Assembly (NCBI GenBank): GCA_963721335.1
Contig: CAVRIV010000001.1
Coordinates: forward strand, 1-64,000
Origin: CAVXDY01 sp963721335
GTDB taxonomy: Bacteria; Actinomycetota; Thermoleophilia; Miltoncostaeales; Miltoncostaeaceae
Reading direction: 5' to 3'
DNA: 64,000 nt
Shown in pieces: positions 18,990-27,189 of this stretch; positions within the stretch are counted from its first letter, which is position 1, and each line of letters starts with the position of its first letter. Both the position numbers and the translations under genes were made by a program. The notes beneath the pieces were generated by a model. The model was not told where the DNA came from. It did no database searches and saw only the letters and a program-made list of their open reading frames with translations.

Positions 18990-20326
18990 GGGCCGCCGCC
19001 CTCATCTTCCAGAAGGACCTTCGGCTGCTGCGGCGCACCCCGGCCGTGCTGCTCCTCGTCGTCGTCTACCCGATCCTCGTGGCGCTGCTGGTGGCCGCCG
19101 CCCTGCAGAGCGAGGACCGCCGGCCGAGCGTCGCGATCGTGAACCTGGACGGCTCCGGGCGCAGCGTGGAGGTGGGGGGTCGCCGGCTGTCCGTGGACGA
19201 CTACGTGGACCGCCTGTCCGAGGACGTCAACGTGTCGCTGCTCTCCGCGCAGGACGCCGAGGACGCCCTGGACGCGGGCCGGGTGGGCGCGGTGGTCACG
19301 ATCCCCGATGGCTTCATCGCCGACCTCCAGTCCGGGGTGCGCCAGCCGGTGCTTCACCTGGCCACCAGCCGCCGCTCGCCGATCGAGGCCGACGCGATCG
19401 AGCGCAGCCTCGAGGCGGCGCTGTACCGGCTCAACCAGAGCCTGGCGGTGGGGTACGTGGACTCGGTGCTCCGCCTGGTGGACCTGGTCGTCAACGGCGG
19501 GAGGATCGGCTTCTTCGGCCGCAGCGGCGACGCCCTGGGCCTGCGACGCAGCCGCGTCCTGGTGGTGAGGATGCAGCAGCGGCTGCGCGCGGCCGGCGAG
19601 TTCCGCTTCGCCGCGCAGCTCGGGCCCCTCCTGAACTTCATCGACGAGACCCAGAACAACCTCGACCTGGCCAAGCCCGCGGCCAACGCCATCCGGGCGC
19701 CGATCGAGCTGGACGTGGTCGATGCCGCGGAGGGGCGGGAGCCGTTGTCGGCGTTCGGGTTCTCCGCGGCCCTGCTCGTGAGCCTGGGGCTCGCCGGCAT
19801 CCTGCTCGGCGCGTCGGTGATGTCCACCGAGCGCGAGGAGGCCACGCTCAGCCGGCTGGGGCGCGGCCTCGTCTCGCCGTGGTCGCTGGTGGCCGAGAAG
19901 ACGTCCTTCACGGCCTCGGTCTGCGCCGTGGTGGGGCTCATCCTGCTCGGCGTGGTCGCCGGGCTCACCGACCTGGCGGTGGGCCGCTGGGGGCTCTGGA
20001 TCCCCACGCTGCTGCTGGCGGGGCTCGCCTTCGGTGCGTTCGGGGTGGTCGCGGGGGCGATCGCCCGCGAGGCGCGCACCGCCCTGCTCGCGGTGCTGAT
20101 GATCGGCCTGCCGCTGATCGGCCTGAGCGTGCTGCCGGGCGCCCCGGCGAAGGCGATCGCCCAGATCGTGCCGTTCGGTGCGGCCTTCGACGCGTTTCAG
20201 ACGCTGCTGGTCGAGCCGACGGTCTCCGGTGGCGACATCGCCGGCGCGCTCGGACGGCTCGCCCTGCTGACCGTGGTCTTCGGCGGCGCCGCGGCCCTGA
20301 TCGTGCGCCGGCGGGTCGTCGCGTGA
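18986..20326 (+). CDS. ABC-2 type transporter permease
   Basis: About 446 residues. One N-terminal membrane helix (TPAVLLLVVVYPILVALLVAA) is followed by a large extracytoplasmic domain (SVAIVNLDGSGRSVEVGG, VGAVVTIPDGFIADLQSG) and five to six C-terminal helices (FGFSAALLVSLGLAGILLG, VCAVVGLILLGVVAGLTDL, AVLMIGLPLIGLSVLPGA), the YhgE/ABC-2 layout. The first plausible codon is CTG 18986, overlapping the ATPase stop as CTGA and preceded by GGAG at 8 nt; GTG 19046 would cut into helix 1. Exported substrate unknown. Confidence 0.8.
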   Translation: MRAAALIFQKDLRLLRRTPAVLLLVVVYPILVALLVAAALQSEDRRPSVAIVNLDGSGRSVEVGGRRLSVDDYVDRLSEDVNVSLLSAQDAEDALDAGRVGAVVTIPDGFIADLQSGVRQPVLHLATSRRSPIEADAIERSLEAALYRLNQSLAVGYVDSVLRLVDLVVNGGRIGFFGRSGDALGLRRSRVLVVRMQQRLRAAGEFRFAAQLGPLLNFIDETQNNLDLAKPAANAIRAPIELDVVDAAEGREPLSAFGFSAALLVSLGLAGILLGASVMSTEREEATLSRLGRGLVSPWSLVAEKTSFTASVCAVVGLILLGVVAGLTDLAVGRWGLWIPTLLLAGLAFGAFGVVAGAIAREARTALLAVLMIGLPLIGLSVLPGAPAKAIAQIVPFGAAFDAFQTLLVEPTVSGGDIAGALGRLALLTVVFGGAAALIVRRRVVA

Positions 20327-21147
20327 GCACCGGCCCGGCCGACCGGGACCACGTCGAGCCCAACCGGGCCATGTGGGACGAGCGCGTGCCGATCCACCTG
20401 GCGAGCGACTACTACGACGTGGCCGCGTTCCGCGCCGGGGCGCCGGCGGTGCGCCCGTTCGTGGCCGAGGCCGTCGGCGAGGTCGCGGGCCTCGACCTCG
20501 TGCACCTGCAATGCCACCTCGGCCTCGAGACGCTCGACTGGGCGCGTCGCGGCGCGCGCGTCACCGGGCTCGACTTCTCGCTGCCGGCGGTCGATGCCGC
20601 GAGCGCCCTGGCGGCCGATCTCGGCCTGGCCGCACGCTTCGTCCACGGCGACGTGCACGACGCCCCGGCCCTCCTGGGAGAGCGCTTCGACATCGTCTAC
20701 ACCGGCATCGGGGCGCTCAACTGGCTGCCGGACACGCCCGCATGGGCCGCCGTGGTCGCCGCGCTCCTGCGCCCCGGCGGCGCGCTCCACCTGGTGGAAT
20801 TCCACCCGCTCGCGGACATCCTGGGCGAGGACGACCTCAGCGTCGCCTTCGACTACCTGGGCGGGGCGGCCATCGAATGGGACGAGCCGGGCACGTACGC
20901 CGACCCCGGCGCCGTCACCCACCACAACCGCACGCTCGAGTGGATCCATCCCCTCGGCGCCGTCGTGTCCGGGCTGATCGACGCGGGCCTGCGGATCGAG
21001 TCCCTGCGCGAGTACGACCACACCGTCAACCCCCGCTGGCCGTTCATGGTGCGCGGGGACGACGGGCTCTGGCGGATGCCCGAGGGCAGGCCGGCCCCGC
21101 CGCTCATGTACTCGCTGCGCGCGCGGGCCCCCGGCGAGCCCGGCTAG
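20323..21147 (+). CDS. Class I SAM-dependent methyltransferase
   Basis: Uninterrupted, about 274 residues. The SAM site is LVHLQCHLGLETLDWARRGA with motif I modified (H-L-Q-C-H-L-G), then VTGLDFSLPAVDAASALAA, FDIVYTGIGALNWLPDTPAW and LLRPGGALHLVEFHPLADI. The C-terminal DEPGTYADPG and EWIHPLGAVVSGLIDAGLR are usual in actinobacterial small-molecule methyltransferases of this type. GTG 20323 overlaps the permease stop (GTGA). Its stop overlaps the convergent aat stop in a CTAG. Confidence 0.8.
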   Translation: MSTGPADRDHVEPNRAMWDERVPIHLASDYYDVAAFRAGAPAVRPFVAEAVGEVAGLDLVHLQCHLGLETLDWARRGARVTGLDFSLPAVDAASALAADLGLAARFVHGDVHDAPALLGERFDIVYTGIGALNWLPDTPAWAAVVAALLRPGGALHLVEFHPLADILGEDDLSVAFDYLGGAAIEWDEPGTYADPGAVTHHNRTLEWIHPLGAVVSGLIDAGLRIESLREYDHTVNPRWPFMVRGDDGLWRMPEGRPAPPLMYSLRARAPGEPG

Positions 21148-21752
21148 CGCCCGGCGGCGAGGCGCCGCTCGAGCGCCAGGGCCTCCCCGAGGCGTCGCAG
21201 GTACTCCTCGCGGCCGATCTCGATCGCCCCGAAGCGCCGCGTGTGGTCCGAGGCCATCTGGATGTCCCAGAGGTGGAAGCGCGCCTCGCGCAGCATCTGG
21301 GCCGCGCCCACCAGCGCAGCGCTGCCGGCGTCGGTGGCCCGGTGGAACATCGACTCCGAGGTGAACAGGCCGCCGAGGGTCACGCCGAAGAGCCCCCCGC
21401 GCAGGCCCTCCGCGTCCCAGGCCTCGACGCTGTGGGCCCAGCCGTGCCGGTGGAGCTCCCCGTAGGCGGCCTGCAGGCGGGGCGTCAGCCAGACGCCCTC
21501 GCGGCCGGCGGCGCACTCCGCCACGACCGCGTCGAACGCGGCGTCCAGGCGGACGGCGTAGCGGGCCCGGCGCAGGCCGCGCCGCACCGAGCCGGGCACG
21601 CGGAAGCCCTCGATCGGCATGACCGCGCGGGGGTCGGCCTCGTAGAGCCCGACCGAGCCGCGGGCACCGGGCTCGTCCATGGGGAACCACCCGCGCGCGT
21701 AGGCGGCCAGCAGCGCCGCGGGCGCGAGCGAGGGGTGGAGCTCGGTCGGCAC
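21144..21752 (-). CDS. aat: Leucyl/phenylalanyl-tRNA--protein transferase
   Basis: Transfers Leu or Phe from tRNA to N-terminal Arg/Lys of proteins, marking them for ClpSAP degradation (N-degron pathway). Uninterrupted, about 202 residues, with YARGWFPMDEPGARGSVG, AVMPIEGFRVPGSVRRGLRR, VWLTPRLQAAYGELHRHGWA, SVEAWDAEGLRGGLFGVTLG, FTSESMFHRATDAGSAAL and FHLWDIQMASDHTRRFGA. GTG 21752 is chosen because a TACCGT box ends 7 nt before it; GTG 21761 would overlap that box. Confidence 0.9.
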   Translation of the reverse strand: MPTELHPSLAPAALLAAYARGWFPMDEPGARGSVGLYEADPRAVMPIEGFRVPGSVRRGLRRARYAVRLDAAFDAVVAECAAGREGVWLTPRLQAAYGELHRHGWAHSVEAWDAEGLRGGLFGVTLGGLFTSESMFHRATDAGSAALVGAAQMLREARFHLWDIQMASDHTRRFGAIEIGREEYLRRLGEALALERRLAAGR

Positions 21753-21759
21753 GATCGTC

Positions 21760-21765
21760 ACGGTA
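21760..21765 (-). promoter_or_regulatory. -10 hexamer TACCGT, leaderless promoter
   Basis: Minus-strand TACCGT, 7 nt before GTG 21752. Confidence 0.45.
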
Positions 21766-21807
21766 ATCGCCTCACGACGCGGCGCAATTGCCGTCCTTCC
21801 AAGGAGA

Positions 21808-21840
21808 CATCGTGATGCGTTTCTTGATGCATCGTGATGC
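21808..21840 (+). promoter_or_regulatory. Direct-repeat operator upstream of vapBC
   Basis: CATCGTGATGC occurs at 21808-21818 and again at 21830-21840, 22 bp apart (two helical turns), with the palindrome GATGCATC between (21826-21833). The second copy abuts the -10 box TAGAGT (21841). This is the expected place for VapB autorepression. Confidence 0.6.
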
Positions 21841-21846
21841 TAGAGT
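21841..21846 (+). promoter_or_regulatory. -10 hexamer TAGAGT, leaderless promoter
   Basis: TAGAGT is 6 nt before the vapB ATG at 21853. Confidence 0.55.
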
Positions 21847-21852
21847 TGCGCC

Positions 21853-22083
21853 ATGCGTACCACTGTCACCCTCGACCCCGACGTCGCCTCGGCCATCGAC
21901 CAGCGACGCCATGAGGAGGGGCGCGGGCTGAGTGAGGTGGTGAACGAGCTGATCCGCGCCGGCTTGCGGACTCGATCGGAGCAACCCGAGTTCCGCCAGA
22001 GGACCGCGCCGATCGGCCTCCGGGTGGACGTCGTGAACGTTGCCGAGGCGATCGAGCAACTTGACGGCGCGGAGCACCGCTGA
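21853..22083 (+). CDS. vapB: Antitoxin of a VapBC-type module (ribbon-helix-helix)
   Basis: 76 residues. The N-terminal strand-helix-helix MRTTVTLDPDVASAID followed by EGRGLSEVVNELIRAGL is a ribbon-helix-helix DNA-binding domain; the C-terminal tail (RVDVVNVAEAIEQLDG) would wrap the toxin. One base separates its stop from the toxin GTG. Repeats upstream look like its operator. GC content is visibly lower than in neighbours, consistent with horizontal gain. Confidence 0.85.
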   Translation: MRTTVTLDPDVASAIDQRRHEEGRGLSEVVNELIRAGLRTRSEQPEFRQRTAPIGLRVDVVNVAEAIEQLDGAEHR

Positions 22084-22084
22084 C

Positions 22085-22513
22085 GTGCTGCTCGATGCGA
22101 ATCTGCTCCTGTATGCCGTCGACGAGAACAGTCCTCAGCACCAGGCGGCGGCCGCGTGGCTGACCGAGCAGCTCAACGGACCCCGCCGTGTCGGCTTGCC
22201 CTGGTCGTCGCTCGGGGCCTTTCTGAGAATCGCCAGCCACCCTCGGGCATCGGCCGCACCCCTCGATGCGGAGGCAGCCTGGTCGTTCGTCGCCGATTGG
22301 CTCCGGAGCGACGTGACCTGGACACCCGCGCCGACGGAGCGCCATGCCGAGATCCTGGGAGACCTCATCCGCCGCCATCGGATCACGGGCAACCTCGTAC
22401 CCGACGCGCAGCTTGCCGCGCTGGCGATCGAGCACGGACTCGCTCTCCACTCATGCGACTCCGACTTCGCCCGATTCCCCGAGATCACCTGGATCGACCC
22501 CCTGCGCTCCTGA
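22085..22513 (+). CDS. vapC: PIN-domain toxin of the VapBC-type module
   Basis: 142 residues, probable Mg-dependent RNase cutting tRNA or rRNA when free of VapB. Acidic residues of the PIN site are visible in VLLDANLLLYAVDENSPQHQ (first Asp), TWTPAPTERHAEILGDLI, LVPDAQLAALAIEHGL (Asp) and LHSCDSDFARFPEI (Asp pair). It contains the TLPWSSLGAFLRI-type helix as LPWSSLGAFLRIASHPRA. GTG 22085 lies 1 nt after the vapB stop; uninterrupted. Confidence 0.85.
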   Translation: MLLDANLLLYAVDENSPQHQAAAAWLTEQLNGPRRVGLPWSSLGAFLRIASHPRASAAPLDAEAAWSFVADWLRSDVTWTPAPTERHAEILGDLIRRHRITGNLVPDAQLAALAIEHGLALHSCDSDFARFPEITWIDPLRS

Positions 22514-22525
22514 GAGCGTGGATCG

Positions 22526-23250
22526 TCAGGGGACCCAGGTGTCCCCCGCCGGCGTGATCACGAGCTCGTGGGTCCAGCCGCGGGGGGACTGGCCGGCGAG
22601 GTAGGCGACCGCGGCGGCCACGTCCTCGGGGTCGAGCGCGTCCTCGGGCGGGCGATCGGCCATCGGGTTGCGCGCGGTCCGGATGATGCCGTCGGCCACG
22701 AGCAGCGCGACGTGGACGCCCGGACGGGCGCAGCTCCTGGGCCAGCGACTGGGTCAGCGCCCGGGCGGCGAACTGGGCGGCCGCCCAGGGCCCGCGCCCC
22801 GGCATCCCGCGGCGCGCCGACCCGCCCGAGACCTGGACCAGCGTGCCGGAGCCCCGGCGCTGCCAGCACGGCCCCGCCCTCACGGAGGATCGCCCACGCA
22901 GGCGGCAGGAAGCCGCCGACCCACGACTCCAGCCGATCGGGCGGAGCCGACGGTGATCGGGCCGCCGCCGAAGCTCTCGTCCCGCGGGGGCGCGGCGGTG
23001 GCGTTGACCACCAGGTCGAGGCCCCCCAGGTCGCGCTCGGCGCGGGCCAGGACCTCGGCCACGAACGCGCCGTCGGACGCGTCGCCCCGCACCGCGACGA
23101 CCTGGGGATGGGCCTCGCGCAGCGCGTCGATGCGTCTCCTCGGAGCGGGCCACGGCCAGGGCGCGCCAGCCGGCCGCGAGCCGGTCGGCCACCACGGCCC
23201 GGCCGACGTTGCGCGCACCGAACGCGACGAGGACGGGTGGCTGTGCTCAT
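22526..23250 (-). CDS. Short-chain dehydrogenase/reductase (frameshifted)
   Basis: About 240 residues when repaired. VLVAFGARNVGRAVVADRLA is a modified Rossmann loop, then IDALREAHPQVVAVRGDASD, LGGLDLVVNATAAPPRDESF, TLVQVSGGSARRGMPGRGPW (Ser), AAAQFAARALTQSLAQELRP with Gln where the YxxxK tyrosine would sit, and THELVITPAGDTWVP at the end. Lack of a clear Tyr-x-x-x-Lys suggests an atypical or non-catalytic member. ATG 23250 is followed at once by a one-base deletion in a C run. Several other indels (22730-23130) occur. Confidence 0.6.
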
Positions 23251-23290
23251 CCGGGCAGTCTGCCAGCGGAGCCCGGCGGGGTCCGGGGAG

Positions 23291-23296
23291 TAGACT
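23291..23296 (+). promoter_or_regulatory. -10 hexamer TAGACT, leaderless promoter
   Basis: TAGACT is 6 nt before GTG 23303 of hemB, the first gene of the heme/menaquinone run. Confidence 0.55.
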
Positions 23297-23302
23297 GGCC
23301 GT

Positions 23303-24316
23303 GTGCTCGAGGAGAGGGAGACCACCGCTGCGGCCCGCTTCCCGCAGGTGCGGATGCGTCGCCTGCGCACCGGCGAGGGCATCCGGCGGATGGTCCGCGA
23401 GACGCGGCTGTCGCCCGACCGGATGGTGCTGCCCCTGTTCGCGATCGAGGGCCGCGACGCCCGCGTGCCGATCCCGTCGCTGCCCGGCCACGCCCGGCTC
23501 TCGCCCGACCTGGCGGCCGCCACCGCCGCGCGCGCGTTCGCCCTGGGGGTGCCGGCCGTGCTGCTGTTCGGCGTCACCGACCACAAGGACGGCGCCGGGA
23601 GCGCGGCCTACGAGGCGGGCGGCGTCGTCCAGACGGCCGTGGCCGCGATCAAGGACGCCGTGCCGGAGATGGTCGTGATCACCGACGTCTGCCTGTGCGC
23701 CTACACGGACCACGGCCACTGCGGGGTGGTGATCGACGGTGAGGTCCACAACGACCTCAGCCTGGAGCTGCTCGCGCGGACCGCGGTGAGCCACGCGGAC
23801 GCCGGCGCCGACATCGTCGCGCCCAGCGACATGATGGACGGGCGCGTGGCGGCCATCCGGGCGGCGCTCGACGCCGAGGGTCACGAGGGCGCGGCGATCA
23901 TGGCCTACTCCGCCAAGTACGCGTCGGCCTTCTACGGCCCGTTCCGCGAGGCGGCCGGCTCGGCGCCCGGGTTCGGCGACCGGCGCGGGTATCAGATGGA
24001 CCCGGCCAACGGACGGGAGGCCGTGCGCGAGGCCCTGCTCGACGTCGCCGAGGGCGCGGACATGGTCATGGTGAAGCCCGCCGCCGCCTACCTGGACGTG
24101 ATCGCCGCGGTGCGCGCCGCCACCGGCCTGCCGCTCGCGGCCTACCACGTCAGCGGCGAGTACTCGATGCTGAAGGCGGCGGCCGAGCGCGGATGGCTCG
24201 ACGAGCGGACCGCGGCGATGGAGACGCTCACCGGGATCGCCCGCGCGGGCGCGGACCTCCTGATCACCTACTACGCGGAGGACGCCGCCCGCTGGCTGCA
24301 GGGGAGCCGGCCCTGA
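23303..24316 (+). CDS. hemB: Porphobilinogen synthase (delta-aminolevulinate dehydratase)
   Basis: Condenses two 5-aminolevulinate molecules to porphobilinogen. Uninterrupted, 337 residues. The zinc site is the three-Cys form (DVCLCAYTDHGHCG), substrate lysines are in IMAYSAKYASAFYGPFREAA and MVMVKPAAAYLDVI, and the C-terminal YHVSGEYSMLKAAAERGWLD is typical. Its stop overlaps the next reading frame as CTGA, and hemL follows one gene later, giving a compact tetrapyrrole operon. Confidence 0.95.
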   Translation: MLEERETTAAARFPQVRMRRLRTGEGIRRMVRETRLSPDRMVLPLFAIEGRDARVPIPSLPGHARLSPDLAAATAARAFALGVPAVLLFGVTDHKDGAGSAAYEAGGVVQTAVAAIKDAVPEMVVITDVCLCAYTDHGHCGVVIDGEVHNDLSLELLARTAVSHADAGADIVAPSDMMDGRVAAIRAALDAEGHEGAAIMAYSAKYASAFYGPFREAAGSAPGFGDRRGYQMDPANGREAVREALLDVAEGADMVMVKPAAAYLDVIAAVRAATGLPLAAYHVSGEYSMLKAAAERGWLDERTAAMETLTGIARAGADLLITYYAEDAARWLQGSRP

Positions 24317-25413
24317 CGACCACGGTCCCCACCGGGCGCATCGCGCACAAGCCGGACGAGGCCGACCGCGAGCTGCTCAACCAGCTCCAGGCGGGCCTGG
24401 CGCTCGTCCGCGAGCCGTACGCGGAGATCGGTTCGCGGATCGGGATGGACGAGCAGGAGGTGCTGCGGCGCCTCCAGCGCCTGAAGGACGCCGCCATCGT
24501 CCGCCAGCTCTCGGCCATCTTCGACACCCGGGCCCTCGGGTACACCAGCAGCCTGGTGGCCGCCCGCTATCCGGACGACCGCCTGTTCGAGGCCGCCCGA
24601 ATCGTGGGCGGGCACCCGGGCGTGAGCCACAACTACCGCCGCACCCACGCGTTCAACCTCTGGTACACGCTCGCCGTGGAGGCCGACTCGCGCCTGGGGC
24701 TCGAGGCCACCATGGAGCGGCTCGCCGAGGAGACCGCGGCGGAGTCGATGCGCCTGCTGCCCACGCTGAAGCTCTACAAGATCAACGTCCAGCTCGACAT
24801 GACCGGGACCCAGGCGACCGACGCGAAGGAGGACGCGCCGCGCCCGGCGCCCGTGCGCGGCGACGGCGTGCTGCCGACCGAGCCCGACAAGGCGATGATC
24901 GCCATCCTGCAGCGCGACCTGCCGGTCGAGCCCCGCCCCTTCGACACCTGGGCGGCCGAGGCCGGTCTCACCGCCGAGCGAGCTGCTGGCCGCCGCCGAG
25001 GTGTTCGTGGAGCGCAGCTACATGCGCCGCTTCGCCGCGGTGCTCAACCACCGCAAGGCCGGGTTCGGAGCCAACGGCATGGCCGTCTGGAAGGTCCCCG
25101 AGGACGAGCTGGAGGAGCTGGGCCCGCGCATGGCCTCCTTCAAGGCCGTCTCGCACTGCTACAAGCGGCCGACCTACCCCGACTGGCCGTACAGCATCTT
25201 CACGATGGTCCACGCAGCGCTCCAAGGAGGCCTGCGAGGAGGCCATCGCGGCCATCGCCGAGGAGACCGGCATCACCGACCCCGACCGGCGGGCGGTGCT
25301 CTACTCGACCTACGAGTTCAAGAAGATCCGGCTCATGTACTTCACGCCGGACTACCGCGAGTGGGAGGACCTGGCGCTGGCCGGCGCGCCCCTTCCCCGG
25401 TGGGGGAGCTGAG
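24313..25413 (+). CDS. ahbAB: Fused siroheme decarboxylase AhbA-AhbB (often mis-called AsnC/Lrp regulator)
   Basis: Two tandem AsnC-like domains. Domain 1 (24313-~24830) has a helix-turn-helix (YAEIGSRIGMDEQEVLRRL) and the decarboxylase motif GVSHNYRRTHAFNLWYTLAV. Domain 2 (~24890-25413) has YMRRFAAVLNHRKAGFGANG and VSHCYKRPTYPDWPYSIFTM. These match AhbA/NirD-like and AhbB/NirH-like subunits, which convert siroheme to 12,18-didecarboxysiroheme on the way to heme or heme d1. The start appears to be CTG 24313 with AGGGGAG 6 nt upstream. Indels near 24980 and 25215. Fusion in one chain and neighbours hemB/hemL support a metabolic rather than regulatory role. Confidence 0.75.
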
Positions 25414-26677
25414 CCCCACCACCACGACCCGCAGCGCCGAGCTGTTCGACCGGGCCCGCCGGGTTCTGGTGGGCGGCGTGAACTCACCGGTGCGGGCGAT
25501 GCGCTCCATCGGCCGCGATCCGCTCTTCATCGCGCGCGCCGAGGGGCCGGCCGTGTGGGACGCCGACGGCAACCGCTACGTCGACTACCTCTCGAGCTGG
25601 GGACCGGCGATCCTCGGCCACGCCCCGGCCGCCGTGCTGAGCGCACTCCGGGACGCGCTGCCGCTCGGCACCTCGTACGGCGCCCCCACCGAGCGCGAGG
25701 TGCGCTTCGCGGAGGTCGTCGCGCAGGCGATGCCCTCGGTCGAGCAGCTGCGCATGACCTCCTCCGGCAGCGAGGCCGTGATGGGGGCGCTGCGCCTGGC
25801 CCGCGCGGCGACCGGGCGCGAGGTCGTGGTGAAGGTGGCCGGCGGATACCACGGCGCCATCGACGGACTGCTCGCCGAGGCCGGCAGCGGGCTGGCCACG
25901 ATGGGGGTGCCCTCCAGCGCCGGCGTCACCGCGGCGGCCACCGCCGCCACGCGCATCGTGCCCTACAACGACGCCCTCGCCGCCGAGCGGGCGCTGCGCG
26001 GCGCGGCGGCGATGATCGTCGAGCCGGTGGCGGGCAACATGGGCGTGGTCCCGCCCGCCGAGGGGTACCTCGCGGCCCTTCGCTCCGCCTGCGACCGCAC
26101 GGGCGCGCTGCTGGTGCTCGACGAGGTCATCACCGGCTTCCGCGTCGCCCCGGGCGGCGCGCAGGAGCGCTACGGGGTGCGGGCCGACATCACCTGCCTC
26201 GGCAAGGTCATCGGCGGTGGGCTCCCGGTGGGGGCGTTCGGCGGACGCGCCGAGGTGATGCGCGAGCTGGCGCCCGAGGGTCCCTGCTACCAGGCCGGAA
26301 CCCTCTCGGGGAACCCCCTGGCCACCGCCGCGGGGCTGGCCGTGCTGGGCGAGCTGGCCCGGCCCGGCGTGTACGCCCGGCTGGAGGAGAGCGGCGCCGC
26401 CCTCGAGGCGGCGATCCGCGAGAGCGGGGCGCCGGTGAGCGTGAACCGCGTGGGCTCGATGCTGACCCCGTTCTTCCGGGAGGGGCCGGTCACCGACCAC
26501 GCCGCGGCCACGGGCAGCGACACCGAGGCGTACGGCCGGTTCGCCCGGGCGCTCCTTCGTGCCGGCGTCTACCCGCCCCCGTCCCAGTACGAGGCCTGGT
26601 TCACGGGACTCACGCACGGCGCGGCGGAGCTCGCCGCCACCCGCGAGGCCCTCGGCCGGGCCGTCGAGGCGCTGTGA
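25400..26677 (+). CDS. hemL: Glutamate-1-semialdehyde 2,1-aminomutase
   Basis: PLP enzyme forming 5-aminolevulinate in the C5 pathway. Uninterrupted, 425 residues. Landmarks are RRVLVGGVNSPVRAMRSIG, MTSSGSEAVMGALRLARAAT, YHGAIDGLLAEAGSG, LLVLDEVITGFRVAPGGAQE, the PLP lysine in CLGKVIGGGLPVGAFGG, and YQAGTLSGNPLATAAGLA. GTG 25400 keeps the N-terminus and overlaps ahbAB by 14 nt. The stop overlaps the next start as GTGA. Confidence 0.92.
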   Translation: MGELSPTTTTRSAELFDRARRVLVGGVNSPVRAMRSIGRDPLFIARAEGPAVWDADGNRYVDYLSSWGPAILGHAPAAVLSALRDALPLGTSYGAPTEREVRFAEVVAQAMPSVEQLRMTSSGSEAVMGALRLARAATGREVVVKVAGGYHGAIDGLLAEAGSGLATMGVPSSAGVTAAATAATRIVPYNDALAAERALRGAAAMIVEPVAGNMGVVPPAEGYLAALRSACDRTGALLVLDEVITGFRVAPGGAQERYGVRADITCLGKVIGGGLPVGAFGGRAEVMRELAPEGPCYQAGTLSGNPLATAAGLAVLGELARPGVYARLEESGAALEAAIRESGAPVSVNRVGSMLTPFFREGPVTDHAAATGSDTEAYGRFARALLRAGVYPPPSQYEAWFTGLTHGAAELAATREALGRAVEAL

Positions 26678-27189
26678 GGCGGGCGCTCGCCCGCGAGCCG
26701 GCCCTCGCCGGCCAGCTGATCGAGCCGGAGGCCGCGCCCCTGCTGGCCCCGTTCGTGTCCCCACCGCTCGACGGACACCAGGCCGCCGGCCTCGACCTGA
26801 TCCTGGAGGGGTTCCTCCTGCACCACGGCGCCGCACGCCACCTGGCGCCGCCGGAGCCCGGGCGCGAGGTCCTGGCGGGCGACTACTGCTACGCCCACGG
26901 GCTGGTGCGGGTCGCGGACTCGGGCGACCTCTTCGTGATCGAGGCGCTCGCCGACCTGATCGCCCTGGGCGCCGGCCTGGTCGCCGCCGGCGACCGCGCG
27001 GCTCTGTCGCCGCTCTGGCGGGCGACCACCGCCGCGATCGCCTCCCGGGCGGCAGGCGACGGAGGCGACGTGGCCGCGCGCTACCTGGCGGCCAAGCGCG
27101 CCCTGCGGTCCGAGGGCGACCGCGGGCCCCTCGAGGCCCTCGCCGCCCGCCTCCCCGCCATCCCCGAGCTGGACGCGGCGCTGCGATGA
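26674..27189 (+). CDS. All-helical hypothetical protein with faint prenyl-synthase likeness
   Basis: 171 residues, uninterrupted, coupled at both ends (GTGA with hemL, ATGA with ubiD). The segments GLDLILEGFLLHHGAARHL and LAGDYCYAHGLVRVADSGD recall the helix pair around the second half of trans-polyprenyl synthases (LAGDYL-A-A), but no aspartate-rich DDxxD motif is present. It could be a non-catalytic partner subunit like the small subunit of two-component heptaprenyl synthases. Its place between heme and quinone genes fits that idea; evidence is weak. Confidence 0.55.
   Translation: MRRALAREPALAGQLIEPEAAPLLAPFVSPPLDGHQAAGLDLILEGFLLHHGAARHLAPPEPGREVLAGDYCYAHGLVRVADSGDLFVIEALADLIALGAGLVAAGDRAALSPLWRATTAAIASRAAGDGGDVAARYLAAKRALRSEGDRGPLEALAARLPAIPELDAALR

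Noticed and set aside
25409..25411. CTG start for hemL at the CTGA overlap
   Set aside because: An in-frame GTG at 25400 gives a conventional start that keeps the same N-terminus.
24313..25413. AsnC/Lrp transcriptional regulator
   Set aside because: The Arg-Thr-His and Asn-x-Trp motif of the first half and the His-Cys-Tyr-x-Arg-Pro motif of the second mark siroheme decarboxylases, which share the AsnC fold; the heme-gene context agrees.
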